DNA from: Cloacimonetes bacterium UBA5210
Lineage (GTDB): Bacteria > Cloacimonadota > Cloacimonadia > Cloacimonadales > Cloacimonadaceae
Direction: 5' to 3'
NCBI GenBank assembly: GCA_002412625.1
Contig: DHVK01000036.1
Coordinates: 17,354-81,353 of the forward strand
DNA length: 64,000 nt
Positions 27,185-36,518 of the stretch are shown here, piece after piece. The position numbers and the translations under genes were made by a program. The first letter of the stretch is position 1. Each line of letters opens with the position of its first letter. A model generated the notes under the pieces. That model did no database searches and was not told the DNA's origin. It saw only the letters and a list, made by a program, of their open reading frames with translations.

Positions 27185-27604
27185 ATGGATGAGATCAGCT
27201 ATCACGTTGTAAAAGAAAGCGATAACGCCCGCATACTGGAGCTGTACCGTGCCGCCGGATGGTGGCAGACGGATGACAACCCGGAATACCTGAAGACGGT
27301 GGAGGGAATAATCCGCGGTAGTTTCTGCTTTGTAATCGCCAAGCGAGGTTCCGAGATCATCGGCATGGGCAGAGCCATTTCGGACGGAGTGAGCGATGCT
27401 TATATTCAGGATGTAACTGTAATCGAAGCGCTTCGGGGCAAGGGCATCGGCAAAGGCATCATCCGCGAGCTTGTGAAGTTTCTGAAACAGAACAAGATTC
27501 AATGGATTGGCTTGATCTCCGAGCCGGGCTATGAAAGCTTTTACAGCAAGCTGGGCTTTAACACCATGCCATCCTACACTCCCTTTCTGCTTTCAGAAGA
27601 GTAA
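27185..27604 (+). CDS. GNAT-family N-acetyltransferase
   Basis: 139 residues from the ATG at 27185 (an in-frame TTG at 27173 lies inside the ribosome binding region and is rejected). The acetyl-CoA binding loop is seen in VTVIEALRGKGIGKGIIREL, with the C-terminal EPGYESFYSKLGFNTMP typical of the fold. The substrate is unknown. The next gene begins four bases after its stop and also has a GNAT-type fold, so the pair is probably transcribed together. Confidence 0.85.
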   Translation: MDEISYHVVKESDNARILELYRAAGWWQTDDNPEYLKTVEGIIRGSFCFVIAKRGSEIIGMGRAISDGVSDAYIQDVTVIEALRGKGIGKGIIRELVKFLKQNKIQWIGLISEPGYESFYSKLGFNTMPSYTPFLLSEE

Positions 27605-27607
27605 TTT

Positions 27608-28537
27608 ATGCAAGACGCCATAAAGATGCCGGGACTCCGTGCTCTGGGAGTCGCGGACACCATCATGCTGCGCGAATACCTGAGCCGCTGGCCGCGCGAA
27701 CACTGTGATTATACCATTACCAATCTGATCGTTTGGGGTAAGATCTACAACAACCATTATCTGATCTTCAAGGATCGTTTGGTGGTGTTAAACCCAAAAT
27801 ATCAATATATTATGTTCCCGGTGGGTGAATACCTGAGCCCGGAAGAACTGGAAGAGCTGGTACGGATGTTTCGGCCATATTTCCCGGAGGCGCAGCTCAT
27901 CCTCTTTCCGCATGAATATCTGGAGCTGTATCCCCGGGTGAATGAGATCTTCGATATCTATGAAGATCGCGATTGGGCGGATTATATCTACAGCGTGGAA
28001 AACATGGTAAACTTAAGCGGCAAGAAACTGGCAAAGAAGAAGAATCTGATCTCCCAATTCCGGCGCACGTATCCGGAATATAAGGTGCTGAAATTCAGTG
28101 AAGACCGCTTGCAATACATCCTGCAATTTACCCACAAATGGCGCAGAGAGCGCAGCGCGGAAGGGATCTATCTGATGACGGAGATCAAAGCGATCGGAAA
28201 CACCCTGGAGCTGTGGAACGACCTGCCAGTGGAAGGCATCATTATCTGCCGCTATAACCGGATCGTGGCATACTCCATCTTCAGCCAGCAAAGCCCGGAT
28301 ATGGTAACGGTACATTTCGAGAAGTTTGACCCGGATAAAAAGGGCTCCGGGCAGGTGATCACCTGGGAAACCGCGCGCTACCTGCAAGGACGCTATAAAT
28401 GGATCAACCGCGAACAGGATATCGGGCTGGAAGGGCTAAGACAAGCTAAGCTCAGCTATGTTCCGGATCGCTTTTCCCGCTTCTTTGGGTCCAAACTAAA
28501 AGGAGATACAGTAGGGCTGTCAATGCCAGAAAACTGA
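27608..28537 (+). CDS. DUF2156-family protein (acyltransferase-like fold)
   Basis: 309 residues matching the DUF2156 family, related to the C-terminal domain of phosphatidylglycerol lysyltransferases (tandem GNAT fold). Recognisable stretches are EHCDYTITNLIVWGKIYNN, KKNLISQFRRTYPEYKV, GIIICRYNRIVAYSIFSQ, MVTVHFEKFDPDKKGSGQ and WINREQDIGLEGLRQAKLSY. There are no membrane segments, so lipid transfer like MprF is not implied. The last 86 bases overlap the converging gene on the other strand. Confidence 0.78.
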   Translation: MQDAIKMPGLRALGVADTIMLREYLSRWPREHCDYTITNLIVWGKIYNNHYLIFKDRLVVLNPKYQYIMFPVGEYLSPEELEELVRMFRPYFPEAQLILFPHEYLELYPRVNEIFDIYEDRDWADYIYSVENMVNLSGKKLAKKKNLISQFRRTYPEYKVLKFSEDRLQYILQFTHKWRRERSAEGIYLMTEIKAIGNTLELWNDLPVEGIIICRYNRIVAYSIFSQQSPDMVTVHFEKFDPDKKGSGQVITWETARYLQGRYKWINREQDIGLEGLRQAKLSYVPDRFSRFFGSKLKGDTVGLSMPEN

Positions 28538-29453
28538 GGCTGAAAGCGGCGACGCGTTTGGGGCGGGGGTTAAAGAGCATTTGCCAGACCACCGGATAGC
28601 TGTCCGCGCGTTGCCAGCGGTTGCGATAATGCAGCAGGGTGCTGTCTCTTTTCACATCCATCAGCTTGTTCAGCAGTTTGATATGGCGCTGATGATATCC
28701 TCTGCCGGCTTTGTTGCCGCTGAGGTCATAATATGAATATCCATGATAGTCAAATTCAGGGAGTTTCAGCAGCAGCGCGTTGAAGCCGGCGTTAAACAGA
28801 TCCAGGGCCAGGGGATCGCGGGTGAGATCGTGATAGGCATGCAGTTCCAGCAGGGTGTTCATCATGCCGCTGAGGGCATAATAGGGCGTTTGGGCGGGGT
28901 ATTCCATGAACCAGATGATGCTGTCCGCGATCGCGTGGGACAAACCGGCATATCCGGGGCGCAGACTGTGCAACATCTTCTCCGCAATGGCCAGGGTTTC
29001 CAGGTTCCGCTCCATCCCGGCACGCATCGCCAAAGCATTCATGCTGAAAGCTTGGGTCAAGGCACTGGACCAGGGAACTTCCTGCTTGTATTTGGGATAG
29101 GGGAAAGTGTATTGCATCAGGGCGATGGAATCCATCACGGTAACATTGTCCAGCAGCCAATCCGTGAGTAGGATAAAGCGCTCCGGGCTTCCGCCCAGGC
29201 GTCTCTGCAAATTTGCTTCTTGGGCTTCGCTGGCGATGAAGAGCGGGTTGTAGTGGGTCTCGCCGGTGCTGTAGATCTGCATGGGGATGCCCGCGGCGTC
29301 CCGGGTCGGGGTCTGGTTGAAGGGTCTGCCGATGATATTGGCAGTAGTCTTTTCCACCAGCGCGTAGATATTGGCTTCGGCAGCCTGCCAAAGCACACTG
29401 ACAAACAACAGCGAGATCGCGGCGGCGATTAAAAGAAACATTTTTTTGGACAT
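28452..29453 (-). CDS. Membrane-anchored protein like the glucuronyl C5-epimerase C-terminal domain
   Basis: 333 residues with one hydrophobic segment at each end (about 5-25 and 301-322) and a soluble all-helical body. The body resembles the C-terminal domain of D-glucuronyl C5-epimerases (PF06662): VPWSSALTQAFSMNALAMRA, IIWFMEYPAQTPYYALSGMM, LLKLPEFDYHGYSYYDLSG and YHQRHIKLLNKL. That enzyme domain converts glucuronate to iduronate in heparan-type chains; activity here is not shown. The start is two bases after the znuB stop, so it is the fourth gene of a znuA-znuC-znuB transcript, an unexpected partner. Confidence 0.6.
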   Translation of the reverse strand: MSKKMFLLIAAAISLLFVSVLWQAAEANIYALVEKTTANIIGRPFNQTPTRDAAGIPMQIYSTGETHYNPLFIASEAQEANLQRRLGGSPERFILLTDWLLDNVTVMDSIALMQYTFPYPKYKQEVPWSSALTQAFSMNALAMRAGMERNLETLAIAEKMLHSLRPGYAGLSHAIADSIIWFMEYPAQTPYYALSGMMNTLLELHAYHDLTRDPLALDLFNAGFNALLLKLPEFDYHGYSYYDLSGNKAGRGYHQRHIKLLNKLMDVKRDSTLLHYRNRWQRADSYPVVWQMLFNPRPKRVAAFSLSFLALTALLYLLLVWTQRSGKSDPEHS

Positions 29454-29455
29454 CT

Positions 29456-30247
29456 TTAGGTGTGACTCCTCTTAAAGATAAAGCTTACGGCATAGAACAG
29501 CGCCTGACACAAGACAATGGTGGCGCCCGTGGGCAGATTCAGCGCGAATGAAGCGGCAAAGCCTGCCACGGCGGAAAAGATCGCGAGAACTACCGCGACT
29601 ATGATTGCGGTGTGCAATTTCTGCACCAAATTGAAGGCAATTACTGCCGGCAGGATCAATTGAGCGGTTACCAGGATGATTCCCGCGCTTTTCAGGTTGA
29701 AAACTATGTTTGCCGCAAGCAGCAGATAGAAGATCTTGTCCACTCCCTCTGTGCGGATGCGGAAGACCTTCGCCATTTCGGGATTGTAGCTGAGGTAAAA
29801 CAGCTCTTTGTAAAAAAACAGCACAAAGGCGATATTGAGGATGTTCAGCGCGCCCAGTGCCCAGAGCTCGGGGGTGGAGATTAACAGCACATTGCCGAAG
29901 AGGTAGCTGGAGAGGTCGAAAGTGTAGTTCTTGGATAGCGAGATCAGGATGATGCCCAGCGCCATCGACAGGGAGAGGAAGATCGTGATGGTGTTTGCTT
30001 CCTGGATCTTGTGTTTCTTTGCCAGCCAGGAAATACCCAGGGCGACAGTGCTGACAAAGACCAGTGCCCCCAGGGTGAGGTTGATTCCGGTGATGATGGC
30101 AATCGCGATGCCGGCAAAAGCGATGTGGGAAAGCGCTTCACCCAGATACGAGATGCGGCGCAGGGTTACATAGGGCGCAAAGATCGCCAGCGAGATTCCG
30201 CTAAGGACGGCACCGATGAGGGCGTGGATCAGGAAGAGGGGCATCAA
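29456..30247 (-). CDS. znuB: Zinc/manganese ABC transporter permease
   Basis: 263-residue inner-membrane permease of the ABC-3 family, with seven to eight hydrophobic segments. Family features are LRRISYLGEALSHIAFAGIAIA near the N-terminus and LVTAQLILPAVIAFNLVQKL in the second half. It works with the ATPase at 30244-30972 (four-base overlap) and the binding protein at 31004-31942. Confidence 0.92.
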   Translation of the reverse strand: MMPLFLIHALIGAVLSGISLAIFAPYVTLRRISYLGEALSHIAFAGIAIAIITGINLTLGALVFVSTVALGISWLAKKHKIQEANTITIFLSLSMALGIILISLSKNYTFDLSSYLFGNVLLISTPELWALGALNILNIAFVLFFYKELFYLSYNPEMAKVFRIRTEGVDKIFYLLLAANIVFNLKSAGIILVTAQLILPAVIAFNLVQKLHTAIIVAVVLAIFSAVAGFAASFALNLPTGATIVLCQALFYAVSFIFKRSHT

Positions 30248-30972
30248 TAGTCCTTTTCGATCAGGCGGATGGAGTCACCAAAGGTTTTGTGTATGATATC
30301 CGCGTTTATCAGTTCACTGTGGTCGTGGCAATGCAGGCGGCGATTGAGGCAGATCAGGAAGCTGCAGTATTCGCTGAGGGTGTGCAGGTCGTGGGAGATG
30401 GTAATGATGGTCTGCCCTTTGTCGTTCAGCTTTTTGAGCAGTTCAAAGAAGCTGCTCACGCCCACGCGGTCGATGCCGGCTTCAGGTTCATCGAGGATCA
30501 GATATTTGCTGTCGGAAAGAATCGCTCTGGCCAACATCACGCGTTGGAATTCACCCCCGGAGAGGCTGCCGATGCGGTTCTCTGCTTTATCGGCGATGCC
30601 GCAGTCATTCATGGCTGCCAGGGCTTTTTGGCGGTGTTCGGCTTTGCAGCGTCTGCCGTGGGGCAGGCTTCCGGCGATGCCCATCAGCACGATGTCCAGC
30701 GCGGTGGCGGGGAAGGCGCGGTCGAACTCCTCCCTTTGGGGAAGATAGGCGAAGCCGTGGTGCTTCAGCCAGGTTTCCTGAGGCATGTCGTCGATGGTGA
30801 TGCTGCCCTCTTGAAGCTCCAGGAGGCCCATCACCAGCTTGATCAAGGTGGATTTCCCGGCGCCGTTGGGGCCGATGATGGCAGCGAAAACGCCGTCCGG
30901 GATATCCAGATTGATGTCTTCCAGGATGCTTTTTCCGGCGATCCTGTATTCAAGATCCTTGATCTGTATCAT
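30244..30972 (-). CDS. znuC: Zinc/manganese ABC transporter ATPase
   Basis: 242 residues. Walker A is GPNGAGKST, the signature is LSGGEFQRVMLARAI, Walker B is KYLILDEPEAGID and the switch histidine is in ISHDLH. It energises import through the ZnuB permease. The stop overlaps the permease start. Confidence 0.94.
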   Translation of the reverse strand: MIQIKDLEYRIAGKSILEDINLDIPDGVFAAIIGPNGAGKSTLIKLVMGLLELQEGSITIDDMPQETWLKHHGFAYLPQREEFDRAFPATALDIVLMGIAGSLPHGRRCKAEHRQKALAAMNDCGIADKAENRIGSLSGGEFQRVMLARAILSDSKYLILDEPEAGIDRVGVSSFFELLKKLNDKGQTIITISHDLHTLSEYCSFLICLNRRLHCHDHSELINADIIHKTFGDSIRLIEKDY

Positions 30973-31003
30973 GTGGTTTCAGGCTTGGTATGAGAGCTGG
31001 TGG

Positions 31004-31942
31004 TCAAAACGCGGTCCTCATTTCATCCCAGTTCTTCAGGATGAGCTCGGTGATGGTTTTCGCGTTCAGAGTGCTGCCGATGGGATCCAGCGTGCCCAAT
31101 TCCAGCGAGTATTCTTTGGCCAGCACTTCAGCGGATTTCGGGTTTTGCTGGGGTTCGATGAAGATGCGGCGCACATTGTGTTCACGGATCTTTTTGCCCA
31201 GATTTGCCAGTTCCCGGGCAGAAGGTTCCTTGCCGGGCGAGCTTTGCACCCAACCCAGATAGTGGATATCGTAATCCCGGGTGAAGTAGTGGAAGCTGTT
31301 GTGATATGTAACCAATGCCGGGTGGCTGAGCTTTCGGCGTTCATTGGTGATCTTGGTGTGGGCTTCCGAGAGCTCTTTGAAGAGCGCTTCATAGTTGTGG
31401 TTCACCAGTGGGGCGTAATCCGGGAAGCGCGTTGCCAGCTCGGTTTTCAGCTTTGTAGCGAGCTTGATCATCATTTGGGGGGAAGTCCAAAGATGCGGGT
31501 CAGCCCCGGCGTGGTGGTGGTGATCTTCTTCTGCTTCATGATCATGATGGTGGTGCTGCATCTGTTGCTCACGCACCAGATTCAGAGAATCCAGGGCGAT
31601 CAGATCATTCAGCATGTCCGAGCAGACGATCAGCTTGTCTGTCATGGTTTGCAGATGCTGTTCAAACATAGCTTCCAAGCCCATGCCGTTGATCAGGATC
31701 AGATCTGCCTTGTGGATGTCCTTCAGGTGTGAGGGCTGGGGACTGAAGGAATGCACTGAGGCGTTGGGAGGGATCAGGCTGCGGACTTCGATGGCGTCGC
31801 CCACCAGCTGTTTGATCAAGAGTTCATAAGGGTAGATGGATGTGAGGATCAGGGGCTTTGCCTCTTCCTTTTTCTCTGCTGGGGCTTTGCATCCAAACAG
31901 GACAGAAAGTAATAAAAGCAGAATAATGATGCTGTGTTTCAT
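31004..31942 (-). CDS. znuA: Zinc-binding ABC transporter lipoprotein
   Basis: 312-residue periplasmic binding lipoprotein (lipobox LFGC). Expected zinc ligands are visible: H in NASVHSFSP, H in DPHLWTSPQ, H in YHNSFHYF and E in FIEPQQNP. A histidine/acid-rich loop (HHHHDHEAEEDHHHH, just before DPHLW) marks it as zinc rather than manganese specific. The ribosome binding site GGAGAA overlaps the base of the upstream pepA terminator. I saw no obvious Zur palindrome in the short gap. Confidence 0.93.
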   Translation of the reverse strand: MKHSIIILLLLLSVLFGCKAPAEKKEEAKPLILTSIYPYELLIKQLVGDAIEVRSLIPPNASVHSFSPQPSHLKDIHKADLILINGMGLEAMFEQHLQTMTDKLIVCSDMLNDLIALDSLNLVREQQMQHHHHDHEAEEDHHHHAGADPHLWTSPQMMIKLATKLKTELATRFPDYAPLVNHNYEALFKELSEAHTKITNERRKLSHPALVTYHNSFHYFTRDYDIHYLGWVQSSPGKEPSARELANLGKKIREHNVRRIFIEPQQNPKSAEVLAKEYSLELGTLDPIGSTLNAKTITELILKNWDEMRTAF

Positions 31943-31951
31943 GTGTTCTCC

Positions 31952-31990
31952 AAAAGGGCACCGATCCGGCTTGTGGGTCGGACCGGCGCC
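31952..31990 (-). terminator. Terminator after pepA
   Basis: On the minus strand GGCGCCGGTCCG pairs with CGGATCGGTGCC (two G-T pairs) around about ten bases, then CTTTT. It begins 12 bases after the pepA stop and ends nine bases before the znuA start, so it could also gate znuA expression. Confidence 0.8.
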
Positions 31991-32001
31991 TGATTGTTAT
32001 G

Positions 32002-33480
32002 TTATTCCATCGAGCGGATCAGGTTGGTGAGCAGACGCACTCCTACTCCGGTGGCGCCATAGTTATCTGTTCCGCTGGGTTTATCTTTGCTGGATGTGCC
32101 GGCAATGTCGATGTGAATCCAGGGTTTATCCTGGACGAACTCGCCGATAAAGAGGGCGGCAGTGATGCATCCGGCAAGGGGGCCGCCGGAGTTCTTGAGG
32201 TCTGCCACTTCAGATTTGATCAGGTCTTTATAGTCTTCATGCAGGGGCATGCGCCAGATTCTCTCCCCGCTAAGGTCGCTGGCTTCTTGCAGCTGTTGCA
32301 GCCAGGTATCGTTGTTACCCAGGACTGCGGAGAAATCCTTGCCCAAAGCGGCAACTGCGGCACCGGTGAGGGTGGCGATATCCAGCACGCGGTCTGCCTT
32401 TTCCTTTTCCAGGGCGTAGTGGATGGCGTCGATCAGGGTCAATCTGCCCTCGGCGTCTGTATTTACCACTTCGATGGTCTTTCCGGCCATGGAGGTAATG
32501 ATGTCTCCGGGGCGGTAGGCATTGGAGCCGATCATGTTTTCAGCTGCGGCGATCACACCCAGTACATTGACCTTCAGTTTCAGGGTGGCGATGGCGGCCA
32601 TTGCGCCGATGACAGAGGCGGCACCGCCCATATCGGTCTTCATGTTTACCATTCCCGCGGCAGTCTTCAGGCTATAACCTCCGGAATCAAAGGTCAGGCC
32701 TTTGCCGACCAGGGCGCAGAGCTGGTGCTTGTTGTCCGGGTTACCGTTATAGCGCAGGAGGATCAGGCGGGGCTCGGTTTTAGAGCCTCTGCCCACGCTG
32801 AGGAAGGCTTCCATCTTCATGCGCTTCAGTTTGTCCACAGAATAGACATCGATGGAGAAACCATATTGAAGCGCGGCTTTTTTGGCGTGATCGGCCAAGG
32901 TGTCCGGGTTGATCACATTTGGGGGTTCATTCACCAGATCGCGGGCCAGGTTTGTAGCTTCGGCATAGATTCTGCCTTCCAGGATGCCGCGGTTCAGATG
33001 GCGGTTGGTTTTGGCATCGTAAATCAGGTGGATGCTATCGACCTCATGACTGTGATCGTGGCTGAGATAGCGGTTGAATTTATAAGAGGTAAGGATCGCG
33101 GATTCGGCCACGATATGCCCCAGAGCTGCCTCCGGGATACCGGTTTGAAAGCCGATGTGCAGATACAATTGATGCGCTTTCATGCGCATGGCTTCGCGCC
33201 AGCATCCTGCCAGCACTTTGCGGATATTCATGGTGTTTACTTTGTCGATATCCCCGGCGCCCGCCAGAATGATGTTTTGGGTCTTTCTGCCCACCATCCG
33301 GGTGAAGCTCTGCAGCTTCGCATAGCCAAAGAGGAAGTCCTCAGCTTTCATGAAGTGTTCGATCGCATCTGCCGTGTCTTCGTCCAGCATCCCCACATCA
33401 CTAATCTTGGTTTCTTCATCCAGAATCAATACAAGAGTTTCCAGATGATCGGGTACTTTACGGCTCACATCGATTTTCAT
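32002..33480 (-). CDS. pepA: Leucyl aminopeptidase (M17)
   Basis: Cytosolic two-metal aminopeptidase, 492 residues from the ATG at 33480, which has AAAGGAG seven bases upstream; an upstream in-frame start at 33507 has none. M17 signatures are VGKGLTFDSGGYSLK, KTDMGGAASVIGAM, VVNTDAEGRLTLIDAIHYA and LATLTGAAVAALG, carrying the metal-binding Asp/Glu and the catalytic Lys and Arg. With the secreted peptidases elsewhere in the window it supports growth on peptides. Confidence 0.95.
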   Translation of the reverse strand: MKIDVSRKVPDHLETLVLILDEETKISDVGMLDEDTADAIEHFMKAEDFLFGYAKLQSFTRMVGRKTQNIILAGAGDIDKVNTMNIRKVLAGCWREAMRMKAHQLYLHIGFQTGIPEAALGHIVAESAILTSYKFNRYLSHDHSHEVDSIHLIYDAKTNRHLNRGILEGRIYAEATNLARDLVNEPPNVINPDTLADHAKKAALQYGFSIDVYSVDKLKRMKMEAFLSVGRGSKTEPRLILLRYNGNPDNKHQLCALVGKGLTFDSGGYSLKTAAGMVNMKTDMGGAASVIGAMAAIATLKLKVNVLGVIAAAENMIGSNAYRPGDIITSMAGKTIEVVNTDAEGRLTLIDAIHYALEKEKADRVLDIATLTGAAVAALGKDFSAVLGNNDTWLQQLQEASDLSGERIWRMPLHEDYKDLIKSEVADLKNSGGPLAGCITAALFIGEFVQDKPWIHIDIAGTSSKDKPSGTDNYGATGVGVRLLTNLIRSME

Positions 33481-33503
33481 AATGTCTCCTTTATAGTCTA
33501 ATA

Positions 33504-36500
33504 TCAAAAGTCTTCAGATAGGCTGAGGTACACCTGCGGCTTGCTGATGCGCGAGAGATCGGTGAGCCATGCAACATCCAGCTTGAGCACAAAGTAACCG
33601 ATATTGAGCCGGGGACCAAATCCATAGCCCAGCTTGATATCTTCCAGTTTACCGTCGATCGTGCCGCGGAAGTGCCTATCCCGGTCCCAAACCGCGCCGG
33701 CATCCACATAAGCAGAACCGCGGATATTGCCCAGAGTTAGCGGGATCGGGAAGGCAAATGCCATATAATCCAGCATCGGGAACCGCAGTTCCACGCTGGT
33801 GAGCAGTTTCTTGCGGTCTGCCAGGTTATAATCCAGCGCGCGCACGCCATAGTATCCCCCCAGGGAGAAGTAATCCGGATTGCTGCCGGTGCTGATGCCG
33901 CCATTGAGCCGCAGCGCCAGTGAATATCTTCGGCTGAAGAGGGTGTAGCTGCGCAAGTCCACATGGTTGGTCAGATAGTCCAGATCGCTTTTGGCAAAGC
34001 TTTTGCTGATGCTGTAGCGACCGCGGAAGCCGATGAGCGGCCCGGTCGAGCCGTAGCGCGCGTTGTCATACACCAGGCTCAAGCCCGGGGCATAGGCCAC
34101 TGTGCTGGAATGCTCCACATTATTGATCCAGGCGTTGGAATTGATGTTTTGGTTTGGCAGATAGTCCCAGTGCATTTCATAATCAAAGAGCATGTTCTCA
34201 AACTCAATTCTGGAAAAGCGGCTGAAGGGATAGCGGGCCAGAGCGTAGATCCCGGTTTGCTTTTGGCGAAAGCGGTAATAATCGCTACCGGTGGGCCGGT
34301 AACTGCGATAATAGGCTTCGTCATAGAGGTTATAAACCCCCATCCCCACGTCTATACGCTGTTTCAGATACAGATAGCTGAATACGAAGTTGGTCTTTTC
34401 CAGTTTATCCGCAATGCCCACGCTGATGCCGATGCCGTGATCCCCCATCAGATCGCTGAGCCCCAGTTCGACACTGCCGATGGCGCCATAAGTGGAGCTA
34501 TAGGCCATGCCGCCCCAAAGTGAATCCAGCGCAAAGCGGGGGCGGTACTTCCGGATCACGGGCGGTTTCTCGGAAGGCTGGGTGGGACGGTCGTCCCAGG
34601 CGTAGTTTGCCGCGATCAGGCTGGTATCGGGGACCATCGGCTCAAAACCGCTGATGAAGGGGCGCCGGGTATCGCTGGTCCGGGCGTGGTTGCGAGGTAG
34701 TTTCACCCGCTCACGCTTGCCAAATTTATCCAGCTCGGCAAAGTCTATGCGGTCCAACAGATTGTGATCCAGCTGATATTCGCTGGGGGCAGTGTATTCC
34801 GCGTACTGCAAATCCAGCAGCGGGCTTGCTTCAAAGAAGATATCCCAGGCACCGTCAAAGTAGTTTGACATCACCAGATAGTTGCCATCCGCCGAAATAT
34901 CGGCATTGAATACTCCGGAAAGGATGTTGGTTAGCGGCGTGATCTGATTGTTCGCCAGATCGATAATTTCCAGATTCGTGAGTTCCGTGCGGGCAGAAAC
35001 AAAGCCCAGGTGGGAGCTATCCTGCACATAGAAGGGCTTGCTGCAATTAAAGGGTTCTTTGGTGATCTGCAGCAGCGTGTCTGTATCCAGATGATACTCA
35101 AAGATGTCCGAGCTGTAATTGGCAAAGAAGCCATAGCGGTGGGAATCCGGGATTTCATTGCGCTCGGAGCTGAACGCCACCTTCAGTCCATCCGGAGAGA
35201 AGCGCGGCTGGGCGTCGTAAAAACTATCGTCCGTGAGCTGCTGAAGCTCTTTGTTGTTGATGTGATACACAAAGATATCGGTCTGCATCTTGTGTTGCGC
35301 GCTGATCGCGATGCGCTCTCCATCCGGTGCCACATCCAGCTCGAAGATGGCGCGCAGCCCGGGGATCGCGATACTTTGCACGATCTTGCCTTTATCCACA
35401 TCCAGGATGTGAATGCGGTCGCCTTCAGAAGTCTTGGCGGCAAAGGCAACGCGCTTGCCATCCGGAAACCAGCTCAGGTTGCTGCGCATATAATAGAACT
35501 CTTCCATCTTCCCGGTGGTTTCGCCCACAATGATCCTTTTGGGTTTGCTGATGCCGTGGGTACCTGCCAACCAGATGCTATACCGGGCTCCGGCATCGGA
35601 AAAATAGACATAGCGGCTGCCGTCCGGGGAGAAGCGCGGTGAGAAGTTGAAATAGGATCCGTCTTCCTGGCTCTTTGTGCGGCGCTCATACTTTTCCTGC
35701 GGGATATCGTGAAGATTCACCAGGGGGAAATAGTCCCGCTTCAGCTGGAACTTCCAGCGCGATTGCAGTTCTTCAAACTTGATGCCAAACACCCGCTTGG
35801 TAGCTTCTTCCAAGTTGTTCATCGTGCGCAGGGAATAGAAGTATTCACTCACCTTTTCCCGGCCATATATGTCCGCTATGAAGGTAAGGAAGCTTTCCCC
35901 CAGGCGGTAGGCCAGATAGCCATCGATATAATCCAGCTTTGGAACCTTGTCGTTCACCACCATGTCCAGGACGAACATATTGTTATACTCATCTTCACCA
36001 CCGATGGAGAGAAACTCCGGCAGGCCTTCCGAGAACCAGAAAGGGAAGCTGGTGGGACGCAGGGATTCGATCGCGTTTGTGATTCTTTGGTCCAGGGCAT
36101 TGATATATGCATGAGTAAGTTCATGTGCCAGCAGCTCTTCCAGACTGCTATAGCTGCCGTCAAAAGGCACCACCACCCGGTTGCGCAGGCTTTCAGTGAA
36201 GCCCCCGACGCCCTCGGAAAGCAGCGGATAGATGATGTTTGTAACCTGAAACTCATTGCGGGTGCTATAAAATATGATCGGGATGCGGCTGTGCACCGGA
36301 TATTTGAGATCAGCTTTCAGGTAATAATAGATCTCTTCCGCCATCAGCGCTGCGGTTTTACCAAAATCGTCCTCCCCCTTCGGGAAGTATATATCGAAGT
36401 GCATGGTCTTGATCACCGCCCAATCCTGCGGAACAGCGTTCACTTTGTTTTGTCCGAAGTTGGCGGCAGTCAGCAAGCCATAACACAATAGGATAAGGGC

Positions 36501-36518
36501 CAAGAGTAGTTTTTTCAT
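33504..36518 (-). CDS. Outer-membrane protease-propeller-barrel fusion
   Basis: 1004 residues with a signal peptide (1-19). The first third is a gluzincin-type (peptidase MA-like) domain with H132-E-L-T-H136 (LLAHELTHAY) and a downstream WFSEGLPEFLS supplying the third ligand. The middle (about 285-590) is a TolB/PD40-like propeller with repeated FSPDG motifs (PRFSPDGSRYVYFSD, PRFSPDGLKVAFSSE). The last third (about 670-1004) is a BamA/Omp85-like barrel with GPLIGFRGRYS, YFSLGGYYGVRALDYN and a C-terminal VYLSLSEDF ending in aromatic F. It could expose or process surface proteins. It is adjacent to mlaD with no gap. Confidence 0.82.
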   Translation of the reverse strand: MKKLLLALILLCYGLLTAANFGQNKVNAVPQDWAVIKTMHFDIYFPKGEDDFGKTAALMAEEIYYYLKADLKYPVHSRIPIIFYSTRNEFQVTNIIYPLLSEGVGGFTESLRNRVVVPFDGSYSSLEELLAHELTHAYINALDQRITNAIESLRPTSFPFWFSEGLPEFLSIGGEDEYNNMFVLDMVVNDKVPKLDYIDGYLAYRLGESFLTFIADIYGREKVSEYFYSLRTMNNLEEATKRVFGIKFEELQSRWKFQLKRDYFPLVNLHDIPQEKYERRTKSQEDGSYFNFSPRFSPDGSRYVYFSDAGARYSIWLAGTHGISKPKRIIVGETTGKMEEFYYMRSNLSWFPDGKRVAFAAKTSEGDRIHILDVDKGKIVQSIAIPGLRAIFELDVAPDGERIAISAQHKMQTDIFVYHINNKELQQLTDDSFYDAQPRFSPDGLKVAFSSERNEIPDSHRYGFFANYSSDIFEYHLDTDTLLQITKEPFNCSKPFYVQDSSHLGFVSARTELTNLEIIDLANNQITPLTNILSGVFNADISADGNYLVMSNYFDGAWDIFFEASPLLDLQYAEYTAPSEYQLDHNLLDRIDFAELDKFGKRERVKLPRNHARTSDTRRPFISGFEPMVPDTSLIAANYAWDDRPTQPSEKPPVIRKYRPRFALDSLWGGMAYSSTYGAIGSVELGLSDLMGDHGIGISVGIADKLEKTNFVFSYLYLKQRIDVGMGVYNLYDEAYYRSYRPTGSDYYRFRQKQTGIYALARYPFSRFSRIEFENMLFDYEMHWDYLPNQNINSNAWINNVEHSSTVAYAPGLSLVYDNARYGSTGPLIGFRGRYSISKSFAKSDLDYLTNHVDLRSYTLFSRRYSLALRLNGGISTGSNPDYFSLGGYYGVRALDYNLADRKKLLTSVELRFPMLDYMAFAFPIPLTLGNIRGSAYVDAGAVWDRDRHFRGTIDGKLEDIKLGYGFGPRLNIGYFVLKLDVAWLTDLSRISKPQVYLSLSEDF

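Noticed and set aside
31999..33501. A 500-codon plus-strand open frame
   Set aside because: It is fully antisense to pepA, which has clear M17 motifs and a ribosome binding site. Its composition looks like a shadow frame.
35709..36491. A 260-codon plus-strand open frame opposite the protease-barrel gene
   Set aside because: It is antisense to the HELTH protease domain and has no recognisable motif.
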